64,000 bases of DNA from Spirosoma validum (GTDB lineage Bacteria; Bacteroidota; Bacteroidia; Cytophagales; Spirosomataceae). The notes beneath the pieces were generated by a model. That model ran no database searches, was not told where the DNA came from, and saw only the letters and a list, made by a program, of their open reading frames with translations. Both the position numbers and the translations under genes were made by a program. The stretch lies in assembly GCF_014699035.1 (NCBI RefSeq), contig NZ_JACXAA010000003.1, forward strand, positions 744,001 to 808,000, read 5' to 3'. This document shows positions 34,765-42,530 of this stretch, one piece after another. Position 1 is the first letter of the stretch, and the number at the start of each line of letters is the position of its first letter.

Positions 34765-35520
34765 TCAATACAATTTGACTTTGTAGCGATAGCGCCCACG
34801 GAAATATTCCCGCATTTTGACAACCTCCCGATTCTGATCCGAAATCCAGAACGTAGCATGAGCATCCGACTGTCCGTAATCAATTGTCAAAAGCCAGCAA
34901 TTGATTTTAGCGTTGCCACCCATAACTAAATCTTCCCGACCAGTTACGGTTAATCGGTAATAATCCGAAGCGGGGCTACCCGGTTCATAGAAGGCGATGG
35001 CAAATTCCTGTCCCACTTTTTTGAACGGAAGCAGGGGTAAAATCTCTAAATCCATCGGAAACTCAAAGGCTGGCGGATTCATCACTACGTTGAAAGCACT
35101 GTCTCTGGCTGTACGACGACTGGCGGGAGGGATCGTTACCGTTGTGCCGTTGAAGACAAAATTTCGGATTCCCCGTTTCGTATACGTAGCATTGTGCGTT
35201 AGTGGCGCTAACGAGGATAGTATACCCGTTGCTGTTACGTCGGCTAGCAGGGAATCTTTCTGGTACCATTTCCAGCCGAACTGATAGGTTTTTTGGCCGG
35301 TGGGCGTTGTCGAAAAGCGGATGGTACGGTCCCAGAGATCGGCGGTGGTTAAGCGATTCCCTGTCAGGCTATCTTCGAAGAAAACGGCGTAGGTACGTTT
35401 TCCCTCCTGAAGGGCCGCTAGGTTTAACTTTCCATTACTTGTATTAATGGTGTCGACTTGAGCAGTTGACGTAGTGAATGAATAAGCGAATATGCAAATG
35501 GTAAAAAGGAGGTGTTTCAT
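34765..35520 (-). CDS. Secreted DUF3108-like protein
   Basis: 251-aa protein from ATG at 35520, starting in a signal peptide (MKHLLFTICIFAYSF). The mature part is beta-rich, with TYQFGWKWYQKD, LEILPLLPFKKVGQEFAIAFYEPG and CWLLTIDYGQSDAHATFWISDQNREVVKM. The final segment resembles the DUF3108 or LolA-like fold that binds hydrophobic ligands in the periplasm. It precedes the permease gene by 67 nt on the same strand. No enzyme motif was seen. Confidence 0.75.
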   Translation of the reverse strand: MKHLLFTICIFAYSFTTSTAQVDTINTSNGKLNLAALQEGKRTYAVFFEDSLTGNRLTTADLWDRTIRFSTTPTGQKTYQFGWKWYQKDSLLADVTATGILSSLAPLTHNATYTKRGIRNFVFNGTTVTIPPASRRTARDSAFNVVMNPPAFEFPMDLEILPLLPFKKVGQEFAIAFYEPGSPASDYYRLTVTGREDLVMGGNAKINCWLLTIDYGQSDAHATFWISDQNREVVKMREYFRGRYRYKVKLY

Positions 35521-35633
35521 GCGATACACAGTGAAGTTGAGCGCTAAAGTATCGCTCGATCTGCCTGATGACCAACTCAATTTTCTCAAATGCCTTTCAG
35601 GAATGATAAAGTGGCTGATCCGTTGGATAAACG

Positions 35634-35686
35634 GGTTACTGGTCTACACTTATTCGTGTACTTTTCGTAACTGTAGACCAGTAACC
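35634..35686. repeat. 14-bp inverted repeat, extendable to 17 bp
   Basis: GGTTACTGGTCTAC (35634-35647) pairs with GTAGACCAGTAACC (35673-35686). Adding three positions gives one G-T plus two normal pairs. It lies 12 nt past the stop of the phosphorylase-like gene and probably ends its transcript. Confidence 0.6.
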
Positions 35687-35698
35687 TGTCTGTAATCC

Positions 35699-37354
35699 TC
35701 AATAAATCTTCTCGTAGTACTCTGCGGCCATGCGATTTGCGCCAAAAAACGCATTGACATCGTTCATGCTACGTAGTACCAGCGCCTGCCAGTCAGCGGG
35801 ACGATCATAATACATCGGCAGAATTTCATGCTCAATCAAGTCGAAGAGATTGTCCCGATCCTGTTCATCGCGGGCATGGTCGGGTAGGAGTGGATCGGCT
35901 TCCGGGACCAGAAAACTGTTCTCGCCCGGCTTGGTAAACTCCCGTACCCAGCCATCATTCGTCGAGATGTTAACGGACCCGTTCATGGCCGCCGTCATGC
36001 CGCTGGTACCCGACGCTTCGCGCCCCACAATCGGCGTATTGAGCCAGCCATCGGAGCCGTCCTTCAACATCTTCGAGAGACCTAACTCATGACCCGTTAG
36101 CACGGCCATGTTCGGGAACAAATGACTCAAATAATACAAATGGTTGAACACATCGGTAGCGCCACCATCCATCGGATACGGTTTCCCGGCCCAAATGATC
36201 TGTACCGGATAGTTTGTTTGATTAAGCAACCACGTGAACCGTTCCAGATCCTGTGTCAGCAAATCGGGTCGTTTATACGTAGCAAACCGGCGCGCCCATA
36301 CCAGCGTCAGTACGTTCGGGTTGAAAAGCTTTCCGACCTGATCGGCAACGATGCGGAACAGCGGACGCTTTAGCTCAAGTTTCCGGGCTGCGATGGCTTC
36401 TTTGTCTTCGGCCAGTCGGGCGGTTTCAATCGTCGAATCCGTCCAGTAACGCTGATTTTGCGCGTTCGTTACGTGTCCAATCGGGCAGATTCCTTCGTAG
36501 CGCCCCCACATTTGCCGCGCTACTTCGCCATGCAGTTTGGAAACGCCGTTTGCCTGCCGACTCAGACGTAGCGCTACCAGCGAGTGATTGAACACATTGT
36601 CCTGAATACCACTAATTTCCCGGATGCGGTCCATGGATACACCCCCGAAGAAGCTCATCTCGTTCAGGAGGTAGATGTCGTGCTTTTCGTTGCCTGCTTC
36701 TTCCGGCGTGTGGGTCGTAAAGACCATTCGTTTACGCACCTCATCCGCAGAACCCAGCTTCTGATAGAGGTAGAAAGCGGCCGATAAGGCATGCGCTTCG
36801 TTCAGGTGATAAACATCCGGTGTAGCGCCAAGGGCATCGATCAATTTTGCCCCACCAATCCCCAGCAGCATACACTGCGCAATTTTCAGACGCGTATCGT
36901 TATCATAAAGTCGGTACGAAATCGAGCGGGCGGCCCCATCGTTTCCATCAATATCACTCGTTAAGAAAAATAACGGAACGGTCTGAAAATGCTTGGGATC
37001 TAGATAATAAGCTCGTACCCGCACGGGCCTGCCCGCTATGTCCAGAGTGAACTCAATGCCCGTATCCTGCAAAAAGAAATACAGTTTCTCCCGAAACTGT
37101 ACGTCCATGGCATTATCGGTCTTTCGGACCTGATCATAATAGCCGTATTTCCAAAGCAGGCTGATGCCAATTAGATTCTGATTCAGCTCAAAGGCACTTT
37201 TCATGTGCGAACCCGCCAGAAATCCCAAGCCACCCGAATACGTTTTCAGTGCCTGATCGGCGGCAATCTCCATTGAAAAATAAACGACTGACTTTTTAAA
37301 ACGGTCATCAATTGAGTAAGGGGGCCGAAAGGCCGCAGGAAGTTGAGAGATCAT
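35699..37354 (-). CDS. Alpha-glucan phosphorylase-like protein lacking the PLP lysine
   Basis: 551 aa from ATG at 37354. It follows the short bacterial alpha-glucan phosphorylase type: VYFSMEIAADQALKTYSGGLGFLAGSH (residues 24-50), YHLNEAHALSAAFYLYQKL, TTHTPEEAGNEKHD, and LVWARRFATYKRPDLL with phosphate-site residues. The PLP-binding region reads GREASGTSGMTAAMNGSV: the lysine that carries PLP in classical enzymes (as in GTGNMK) is Thr here, residue 454, codon ACG at 35993-35995 on the minus strand. It may be a non-PLP glycosyltransferase of GT-B fold or an inactive regulator. A hairpin follows. Confidence 0.85.
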   Translation of the reverse strand: MISQLPAAFRPPYSIDDRFKKSVVYFSMEIAADQALKTYSGGLGFLAGSHMKSAFELNQNLIGISLLWKYGYYDQVRKTDNAMDVQFREKLYFFLQDTGIEFTLDIAGRPVRVRAYYLDPKHFQTVPLFFLTSDIDGNDGAARSISYRLYDNDTRLKIAQCMLLGIGGAKLIDALGATPDVYHLNEAHALSAAFYLYQKLGSADEVRKRMVFTTHTPEEAGNEKHDIYLLNEMSFFGGVSMDRIREISGIQDNVFNHSLVALRLSRQANGVSKLHGEVARQMWGRYEGICPIGHVTNAQNQRYWTDSTIETARLAEDKEAIAARKLELKRPLFRIVADQVGKLFNPNVLTLVWARRFATYKRPDLLTQDLERFTWLLNQTNYPVQIIWAGKPYPMDGGATDVFNHLYYLSHLFPNMAVLTGHELGLSKMLKDGSDGWLNTPIVGREASGTSGMTAAMNGSVNISTNDGWVREFTKPGENSFLVPEADPLLPDHARDEQDRDNLFDLIEHEILPMYYDRPADWQALVLRSMNDVNAFFGANRMAAEYYEKIY

Positions 37355-37410
37355 AGGCGGTTTAAGTAAGAAGAGCAAGGTAAACAAATTACCCTTTAGT
37401 TGCCTCCGCA

Positions 37411-37474
37411 AAAATCAGCGCCTTGTCCAGTACGTCGGCTTCTTAACCAATCATACGGACAAGGCGCTGATTTT
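37411..37474 (-). terminator. 18-bp perfect hairpin after the DUF4097 gene
   Basis: Arms 37411-37428 and 37457-37474 (AAAATCAGCGCCTTGTCC and its complement) with a 28-nt loop, 22 nt past the minus-strand gene end; a T-tract follows in that direction. Likely terminator of the sigma-factor operon. Confidence 0.72.
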
Positions 37475-37495
37475 CCCTAAATACGACGCTCGACC

Positions 37496-38194
37496 TCAGT
37501 CTTTTTTTCGTAGGTAAACGTTGTTGCTGATCGATTCCAGTCGAACCTTGGGACCTCCGCCATTAACGGTTCCTTCCAGCATATACCCGACTATTGGATT
37601 TTTCTGCTGCTTTGACGTAAACGCGATGTCCAGATCTGAATAGACTTCTCCTGTAATCGTTTTCATAGCCAGATTCGCCCCCTTCGATTTAGGCCAGCTC
37701 ATGTCGACGTAACCGCTGATGGTTTTGGCAAAAACGGATTCGGTTCCACCCTGAATATCGATATTGCCACTGATCGTTTCGATCTTCAACTGTGCTTGTC
37801 GGGGTACAAATACCTGATAATTAATGTCACTGCAAATGGTGTGTCCTTTACCATCGCGATCGACGTTCATCGAATAATGCTGCTTCGGACAATCTTCGTC
37901 TTTCCCCTGTTTAATAAGCTCTTTGTCGAAATCCGTTTTGAGGCTGACTTCTTTATCGGTTGAGCCAGTCATTACGGTCAGGGCGTCGTTTAACTTGCCG
38001 CTGTTGATGGTGACGGAGATACGTACTGATACGTTCGGTTTATCCCAATAGCGAACTCGAATGCTATCCGCAAATTTCAGGTTTAAATTAACGAGTTGAC
38101 CGGACGTAACGGGCAGTGATTTTTCGATGATTTTCTGAGCAAAAGCCGGGCGAATGAGCAGGCTAAACAGGAGGAGGAATAGACTTTTTTTCAT
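37496..38194 (-). CDS. Secreted DUF4097-like protein
   Basis: 232 aa, signal peptide MKKSLFLLLFSLLIRPAFAQ, then a repetitive beta-helix-like domain. Residues 140-180 read IETISGNIDIQGGTESV and ISGYVDMSWPKSKGAN, the short Ser/Gly-Asn turns typical of DUF4097 adhesin-like sheets. The central part has Cys residues (DEDCPKQHYSMN) that could pair. It is the last gene of the cassette sigma factor, anti-sigma, DUF4097, DUF4097, 24 nt after its paralogue, and shares the C-terminal pattern LESISNNVYLRKK with it. Likely exported to the envelope. Confidence 0.8.
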   Translation of the reverse strand: MKKSLFLLLFSLLIRPAFAQKIIEKSLPVTSGQLVNLNLKFADSIRVRYWDKPNVSVRISVTINSGKLNDALTVMTGSTDKEVSLKTDFDKELIKQGKDEDCPKQHYSMNVDRDGKGHTICSDINYQVFVPRQAQLKIETISGNIDIQGGTESVFAKTISGYVDMSWPKSKGANLAMKTITGEVYSDLDIAFTSKQQKNPIVGYMLEGTVNGGGPKVRLESISNNVYLRKKD

Positions 38195-38218
38195 GGCAAC
38201 CGATAGGAATAAAGGGTT

Positions 38219-38998
38219 CTATTTTTGCTTCCGGATGTAGATGTTGCTGTTGATGGTATTGAGTTTCAGCTCAACGCCACCGCCGTTGGTTGTTCCATCG
38301 ATGTTATGACCACCGCCTACTTTGGTCATCCCATCTTTTGTGGTTTTAACACCCAGATCAAAATCGGTATACATTTCACCCTGAATCGACCGGAGCTTCA
38401 GATTCGCTTTTGCGCTGGCTGGTAACGTAATGTCGATAGGGCCATTGATTGTCGAGATAGCCGTTGGCTTTTCCTGACTCAGACTAGCGTAAACAATACT
38501 CACCTCGCCGTTGATCGTGTTCGCCACGACGGGGCCCGTTACGTTGTTCAGATCAATAGATGAATTGTTCGTGCGAATCTCCAGGTCGCCATCCATGTTG
38601 CTGACGGTAATGTTCGAGCCGTGCCAATTCGTTTCCTGATAGAGAATTGCAACTTTTCGGGGCAGTTTGATCGTGTAGTTAATTTGTTTGCGAGCCGCTT
38701 TCTCAATTTTCAGCCCACCGTTTTCCTGCGTTACCGCTAAGCCGATACCAGAATTATCAACGGCCGTGTTGTAAATCGGTTTCAGCCCTTTCGCGCGTTC
38801 GGGTGGCGCTTCGTAGCCCGACGATGCCTGAATAATAACGTCATCGCTATTGTGGCCTTCGATTTTGAGTTGGGTAGCGTCCATCGCAATCGTGACTTTG
38901 TGATCTTTGGTATTTCCCAGTTTGGTTTTGTATTCCTGAGCGTTGGCCGTAGTGAGACCGTAGGCCAAACTGATGCTCAGCAGAAGCAGCTTTTTCAT
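38219..38998 (-). CDS. Secreted DUF4097-like protein, paralogue of the next gene
   Basis: 259 aa with signal peptide MKKLLLLSISLAYGLTTANAQ. The beta-rich domain repeats short turns: LEIRTNNSSIDLNNVTGPVV, NTINGEVSIVYASLS, ISTINGPIDITLPASAKAN, and ends LNTINSNIYIRKQK, close to the ending of the downstream gene. It is third in the sigma-factor cassette, 43 nt after the anti-sigma gene. Paired DUF4097 proteins behind a sigma factor suggest they are envelope stress-response outputs, but this is inferred only from gene order. Confidence 0.82.
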   Translation of the reverse strand: MKKLLLLSISLAYGLTTANAQEYKTKLGNTKDHKVTIAMDATQLKIEGHNSDDVIIQASSGYEAPPERAKGLKPIYNTAVDNSGIGLAVTQENGGLKIEKAARKQINYTIKLPRKVAILYQETNWHGSNITVSNMDGDLEIRTNNSSIDLNNVTGPVVANTINGEVSIVYASLSQEKPTAISTINGPIDITLPASAKANLKLRSIQGEMYTDFDLGVKTTKDGMTKVGGGHNIDGTTNGGGVELKLNTINSNIYIRKQK

Positions 38999-39041
38999 AA
39001 ATTGATTTGACTTAAGTGGTGGTGTTTATCACGCTCGTCGT

Positions 39042-39827
39042 TTAGGACGGTGTTTTTTTGTCGTGAATTAAATTGTTGGCGCCTTCTTCAGCTTTCAGAC
39101 GTACCGCTTCCAAGGCCTGCTGATTCTGCGCCAGACGCTGCATTTCTGCAACAGCCCGCTTTTCTTTGATGGTTACCAGTACGTCGATGAGTGTGATCTG
39201 AACGTTCGGGTCGGTTTGAATCTTCAGCGACTGAATCAGCCCATCGCGTACGCCCGGCTCATTTTCGAAGCGTGTCAACGCCTGACAAGCTGCTAATCGC
39301 ACGTTTACGTTCGCATCAAAATTCAACGTATTGAGCAGCAGTTGTGTAATTTCCTGATCAGCCTGCGTAAGCTCGGAACTCTGGTTAACGGCCTGGATAC
39401 GTTCGCTGGCCGATGTTTTGGGTTGTGGTTCATAAGCCAGTACCTTTTTTATTTCCAGTGACGATGTTCCGTTACCAGCGGCTACGTTCACGTCTGCCTG
39501 AGTTGACCGCCATTGGTTGTAGAGGAGGCCGCCCGCAAAGCCGATAATCAGCAGAGCGACACTGGCTACCAGTCGTAAACTCCAGGAGGTCAGGCTAATT
39601 ACCCGGACCGGTTCAGGCACATTTAGTTTGTTCGCCAACTGGTTAATCGACGCAGCCGACGGATGCTGATTCCGGGCATTGGCGAAATAACGAAACTGCT
39701 CGGCGTGTTGCTGTAAATGGGCTGGAATGTCGTCTTGCTGAAAAAAATTGCGTAACTGCTTTTCTTCGGCCAGCGAGGTTTCTCCTTCGTAGTATTTCTC
39801 CAGTAACTTATCAATGTCCTGCTTCAT
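39042..39827 (-). CDS. Anti-sigma factor-like membrane protein with HEAT-type repeats
   Basis: 261 aa. The cytoplasmic N-terminal part (about residues 1-50, LLEKYYEGETSLAEEKQL) resembles the sigma-binding domain of Bacteroidota anti-sigma proteins. One membrane helix follows at about 86-105 (LVASVALLIIGFAGGLLY). The outer part (about 150-245) has HEAT-like helical repeats: LNFDANVNVRLAACQALTRF and IQTDPNVQITLIDVLVTI. It overlaps the sigma gene by 17 nt, so it should be translationally coupled. HEAT units probably sense or bind a periplasmic protein. Confidence 0.85.
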   Translation of the reverse strand: MKQDIDKLLEKYYEGETSLAEEKQLRNFFQQDDIPAHLQQHAEQFRYFANARNQHPSAASINQLANKLNVPEPVRVISLTSWSLRLVASVALLIIGFAGGLLYNQWRSTQADVNVAAGNGTSSLEIKKVLAYEPQPKTSASERIQAVNQSSELTQADQEITQLLLNTLNFDANVNVRLAACQALTRFENEPGVRDGLIQSLKIQTDPNVQITLIDVLVTIKEKRAVAEMQRLAQNQQALEAVRLKAEEGANNLIHDKKTPS

Positions 39828-40329
39828 AATCGTTGGCTTTTACGTAGTTGTCCCGCAGTCGTTGTCGTGCCCGCGATAAAATCACACGAATATTATTGAC
39901 GCTCAGTCCCGTTATCTGTTCGATTTCCTCGAACGAGTATTCTTCAACGTCACGTAGGTGGAGAATGAGTTTTTGCTGATCGGGCATCGTGTCAATCAAA
40001 TTACGAATCAGATCGGCGCTATCTGCGAACTCCACCTGTTGATACGGCGAAACACCGTCGGACTGCACACCCAGCAGCTCGGCGTCGTCCGACATCTTCC
40101 GCTTGTTGTGTGCTTTCAGCTTATCCAGACACAGATTTTTAGTCATCTGCACGGCTAACGCTTCGACGCTATGGTAGGCATCCAATTGCTGCCGATTGGT
40201 CCATAGCCTGAGCAATACATCCTGCAAGGCATCTTCCGCTTCTTCGCGATTGCGTAGAAACAACTGAGCCAGCCGAAACAGGCGTCCCTGAACGGGCAGA
40301 ATGCGTTGCTTGAAAGCTTGTAGATCCAT
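39811..40329 (-). CDS. ECF-type RNA polymerase sigma factor
   Basis: 172-aa sigma-70-family factor with regions 2 and 4 only. Region 2 shows LAQLFLRNREEAEDALQDVLLRLW and the DNA-melting AVQMTKNLCLDKL segment; region 4 has MPDQQKLILHLRDVEEYSFEEIEQITGLSVNNIRVILSRARQRLR in order (about residues 107-165). The first gene of the cassette, it should be controlled by the adjacent anti-sigma protein. A 8-bp inverted repeat overlaps its start codon (40328-40353). Confidence 0.95.
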   Translation of the reverse strand: MDLQAFKQRILPVQGRLFRLAQLFLRNREEAEDALQDVLLRLWTNRQQLDAYHSVEALAVQMTKNLCLDKLKAHNKRKMSDDAELLGVQSDGVSPYQQVEFADSADLIRNLIDTMPDQQKLILHLRDVEEYSFEEIEQITGLSVNNIRVILSRARQRLRDNYVKANDYEAGH

Positions 40330-40353
40330 TTCAGTGACAAAGACGACTGAAAT
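40328..40353 (-). promoter_or_regulatory. Hairpin overlapping the sigma-factor start codon
   Basis: ATTTCAGT (40328-40335) and ACTGAAAT (40346-40353) form an 8-bp inverted repeat with a 10-nt spacer. In the minus-strand RNA it ends in the AT of the ATG, so it could limit ribosome access or serve as a regulator site. Confidence 0.4.
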
Positions 40354-40474
40354 CAGAAAACATTACAGGCAGTGGTGATTTTTTTAAAGAAGACGAAAGA
40401 GAAATTGATAGTCTTCTGCTAATCAAAGAGATATCTTGTGGAGATATGAATTTCGATCCTGTTTGTGATTCCTC

Positions 40475-40867
40475 TTAATTGTACCAGAAACGCCGAATGG
40501 AATAAGCGTCAAAGTGACCGTCACGACTAAGGACAGCCATATCGTCTAGTATGGATTGGGCAATGATAATTCGATCAAAGGGATCTTTGTGATAAAAAGG
40601 TAAGGATCTGACCAGAGCGGTATGTTCAAAACGAATGGGTAATGTCGTGATGTTGTTCTCCCAAACAATTCGGTTGAGTTGGTCAAATGGTTGAGATAAT
40701 TCGAGTTTACCGCTGATACTTAATTTGATGGCGATTTCCCAAAAAGACGCAATACTCACAAAATTGGTATTACTCGGATTCTCGATCAGGTTTTGGCAGG
40801 TTTGACTAAGTTGAAGATTACCTTCTAAATACCAAATAAGGGTATGCGTATCTAATAATAAGTTCAC
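40475..40867 (-). CDS. PIN-domain toxin, VapC type
   Basis: 130-aa predicted RNase toxin. It starts at GTG (40867) in LLDTHTLIWYLEG with the first acidic residue of the PIN site; further acidic residues sit in FWEIAIK and DPFDRIIIAQSI, and a final Asp in LSRDGHFDAY. The start overlaps the stop of the upstream antitoxin gene by 4 nt (GTGA), the classic type II layout. Homologues cut tRNA or rRNA when free of the antitoxin. An alternative would be a stand-alone PIN nuclease. Confidence 0.92.
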   Translation of the reverse strand: MNLLLDTHTLIWYLEGNLQLSQTCQNLIENPSNTNFVSIASFWEIAIKLSISGKLELSQPFDQLNRIVWENNITTLPIRFEHTALVRSLPFYHKDPFDRIIIAQSILDDMAVLSRDGHFDAYSIRRFWYN

Positions 40868-41070
40868 GGCATGTAATCCTTAAAGTCCTCAAGTGGCTCA
40901 TCGAAATCATCAGCCATAAACGTAACTAATCCTTTGGCGCTACCAAAACGTGGTGTCCGCACAGGAGGATGTAGCAAGCGCATTAGATCATCATACACTT
41001 GCATAAATTGCTCATCTGACAATTCTGCAATTTCTTTTACAACGTGTATTTTAAGTTCGGCGGCCTGCAT
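40864..41070 (-). CDS. DUF2281-type antitoxin
   Basis: 68-aa protein from ATG at 41070; a longer frame up to 41130 adds unfamiliar residues. The N-terminal helix (LKIHVVKEIAELSDEQFMQVYDDLMRLL) and the tail MADDFDEPLEDFKDYMP fit DUF2281-family antitoxins, whose acidic C terminus neutralises a PIN toxin. It is coupled to the toxin gene by a 4-nt overlap. An imperfect palindrome lies just upstream. Confidence 0.8.
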   Translation of the reverse strand: MQAAELKIHVVKEIAELSDEQFMQVYDDLMRLLHPPVRTPRFGSAKGLVTFMADDFDEPLEDFKDYMP

Positions 41071-41080
41071 AAGAACCCGT

Positions 41081-41101
41081 TTTTGATATGAATATACAAA
41101 A
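41081..41101. promoter_or_regulatory. Imperfect palindrome upstream of the toxin-antitoxin pair
   Basis: TTTTGATATGAATATACAAAA reads nearly the same in both directions (TTTTG-ATAT / ATAT-ACAAAA), 10 nt before the antitoxin ATG. It may be the site of autorepression. Confidence 0.35.
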
Positions 41102-41157
41102 GAGAATTTAAATTCCCTTTCGTACATCATTATCCCAACCTAACCTAAACAACAACC

Positions 41158-42306
41158 TCACACCTTCCGAATCAGATCCAGCAATTTGCGATCCAGTTTA
41201 TGGCCGTGCCAATCTTCGTAGGCAACGTCGGTACGGCCTGAATCCAGAATACCAAATGAGCCGACAAACTCCCAGAGCGCAAACCCGATGCCGTTGCTGG
41301 TCAGGATATCCAGTACGTCGCTGAACCAGGCCAGAAATACGTTGTGGGGTGTTTTATTCCAGCAGCCGCATTCACCACAATGCACGCCAACGCCTTTGTT
41401 TACCAGATCAATCCAGGGCTGATAGAACGTTTCGAGCATCGCACGGCTCAGGTATTTGTCGCCGACTTGCCCCGGCCATTTGGGTTCGGGCAGATGATCT
41501 GGATCTTTGTTTGCCCAGGGCGCTTTGTAATGAGAAATAATGCCCGGATTGTAGCCCCGGCAGCTTTGAGCGATGTTAAGGTCAGTAAGCTCAGGAATGA
41601 CCGAACTGCCCGTATCGTTGCCGTCGGCGATGATCAGATGCTTTGGGTTTTCTTTCCAGATAGCATTCGAGGCAGCCTGCGCCACCTTGCGATACGTAGC
41701 ACCCGGCACACTGCTACGTTTGGAATGCTGGTCGTTCATGTCGGCCCGCATACTGGGTTCGTTGAGCAGATCGAAGCTGATTTTTTGCGACGATACGTTC
41801 TTGTAGCGTTTCGCCCACATGTTCCAGTGAAAACAGAACGCATCAAGGGCGGCCTGATCAGTCCAGAGGTTATACGGTTCGTGGAAACCGGCATTGATGC
41901 AATAACCCGGAGCCCGATGCAGGTTCAGACTGACGTGCAGGTTGTATTTATGGGCCATCGTAACCAGCGCGTCGATTCGGTCAACGGCCTGCGGATCAAT
42001 CTGGTACACTTCTTCTGGCGTGATATTACGACTCCGGTCGAATTTCAGGTAAGACGGATAAGCCATCGGGATGCGCACAAAGTCGAAACCCCAATCCCGC
42101 ATCCACTTAAAATAATCTTCCTGCGTGGCCGGGCGACTATTCGCCAGGTCGGGTGAGAAGAAATCCAGCATGTTAAAGCCTTTCCACTTCGGCAGCTTGT
42201 TTTTTGCTACGTTTGGGGTTGAGGCTGTAGCCAGTAAATCTGTTCCAACTGTACCAAGCGCCGTCGTAAGCAGGCTGGTATTCTGAATAAATGTCCTCCG
42301 TTGCAT
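41158..42306 (-). CDS. GH5-family cellulase-like glycoside hydrolase
   Basis: 382 aa from ATG at 42306. The N terminus has a twin-arginine-like signal (QRRTFIQNTSLLTTALG). The catalytic TIM barrel (from about residue 40, KGFNMLDFF) shows GFDFVRIPMAYPSYL, ISFDLLNEPSMRADM with the acid/base Glu, LNLHRAPGYCINAGF, and HCGECGCWNKTP with the nucleophile Glu. GH5 enzymes act on beta-1,4-glucans, mannans or similar; this one has no attached binding module. It is monocistronic. Two antisense frames of some length inside it are shadows of the codon use. Confidence 0.92.
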   Translation of the reverse strand: MQRRTFIQNTSLLTTALGTVGTDLLATASTPNVAKNKLPKWKGFNMLDFFSPDLANSRPATQEDYFKWMRDWGFDFVRIPMAYPSYLKFDRSRNITPEEVYQIDPQAVDRIDALVTMAHKYNLHVSLNLHRAPGYCINAGFHEPYNLWTDQAALDAFCFHWNMWAKRYKNVSSQKISFDLLNEPSMRADMNDQHSKRSSVPGATYRKVAQAASNAIWKENPKHLIIADGNDTGSSVIPELTDLNIAQSCRGYNPGIISHYKAPWANKDPDHLPEPKWPGQVGDKYLSRAMLETFYQPWIDLVNKGVGVHCGECGCWNKTPHNVFLAWFSDVLDILTSNGIGFALWEFVGSFGILDSGRTDVAYEDWHGHKLDRKLLDLIRKV

Positions 42307-42424
42307 GACGAATAGAGGGTGAAAAACCGCTGATCTACTCACTCAAGAAGTAATGAGAGCAAATCGAAAAAAACGGCTTGACGCGTTTGTATACGTAGGG
42401 AAAGAAGCTCAACAGTAAATTATT

Positions 42425-42493
42425 CGACCCCTCCGGGGTCACATGTTTATAGCTATACCAGATTCCTATAGACATGTGACCCCGGAGGGGTCG
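42425..42493. repeat. 22-bp perfect inverted repeat
   Basis: Arms 42425-42446 and 42472-42493 (CGACCCCTCCGGGGTCACATGT and its complement) with a 25-nt loop that itself contains a TATAG/CTATA dyad. It lies between the VanX-like gene and the GH5 gene on the minus strand, and the arms hold a nested CCCCTCCGGGG palindrome. Confidence 0.8.
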
Positions 42494-42530
42494 TACAAAT
42501 ATTCACGTTCTAGCTCTGGGCACGTAGGCT

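Noticed and set aside
41344-42156. 270-codon open frame on the plus strand inside the GH5 gene
   Set aside because: It is antisense to a gene with clear catalytic motifs, and its translation has no recognisable domain; it reflects codon bias.
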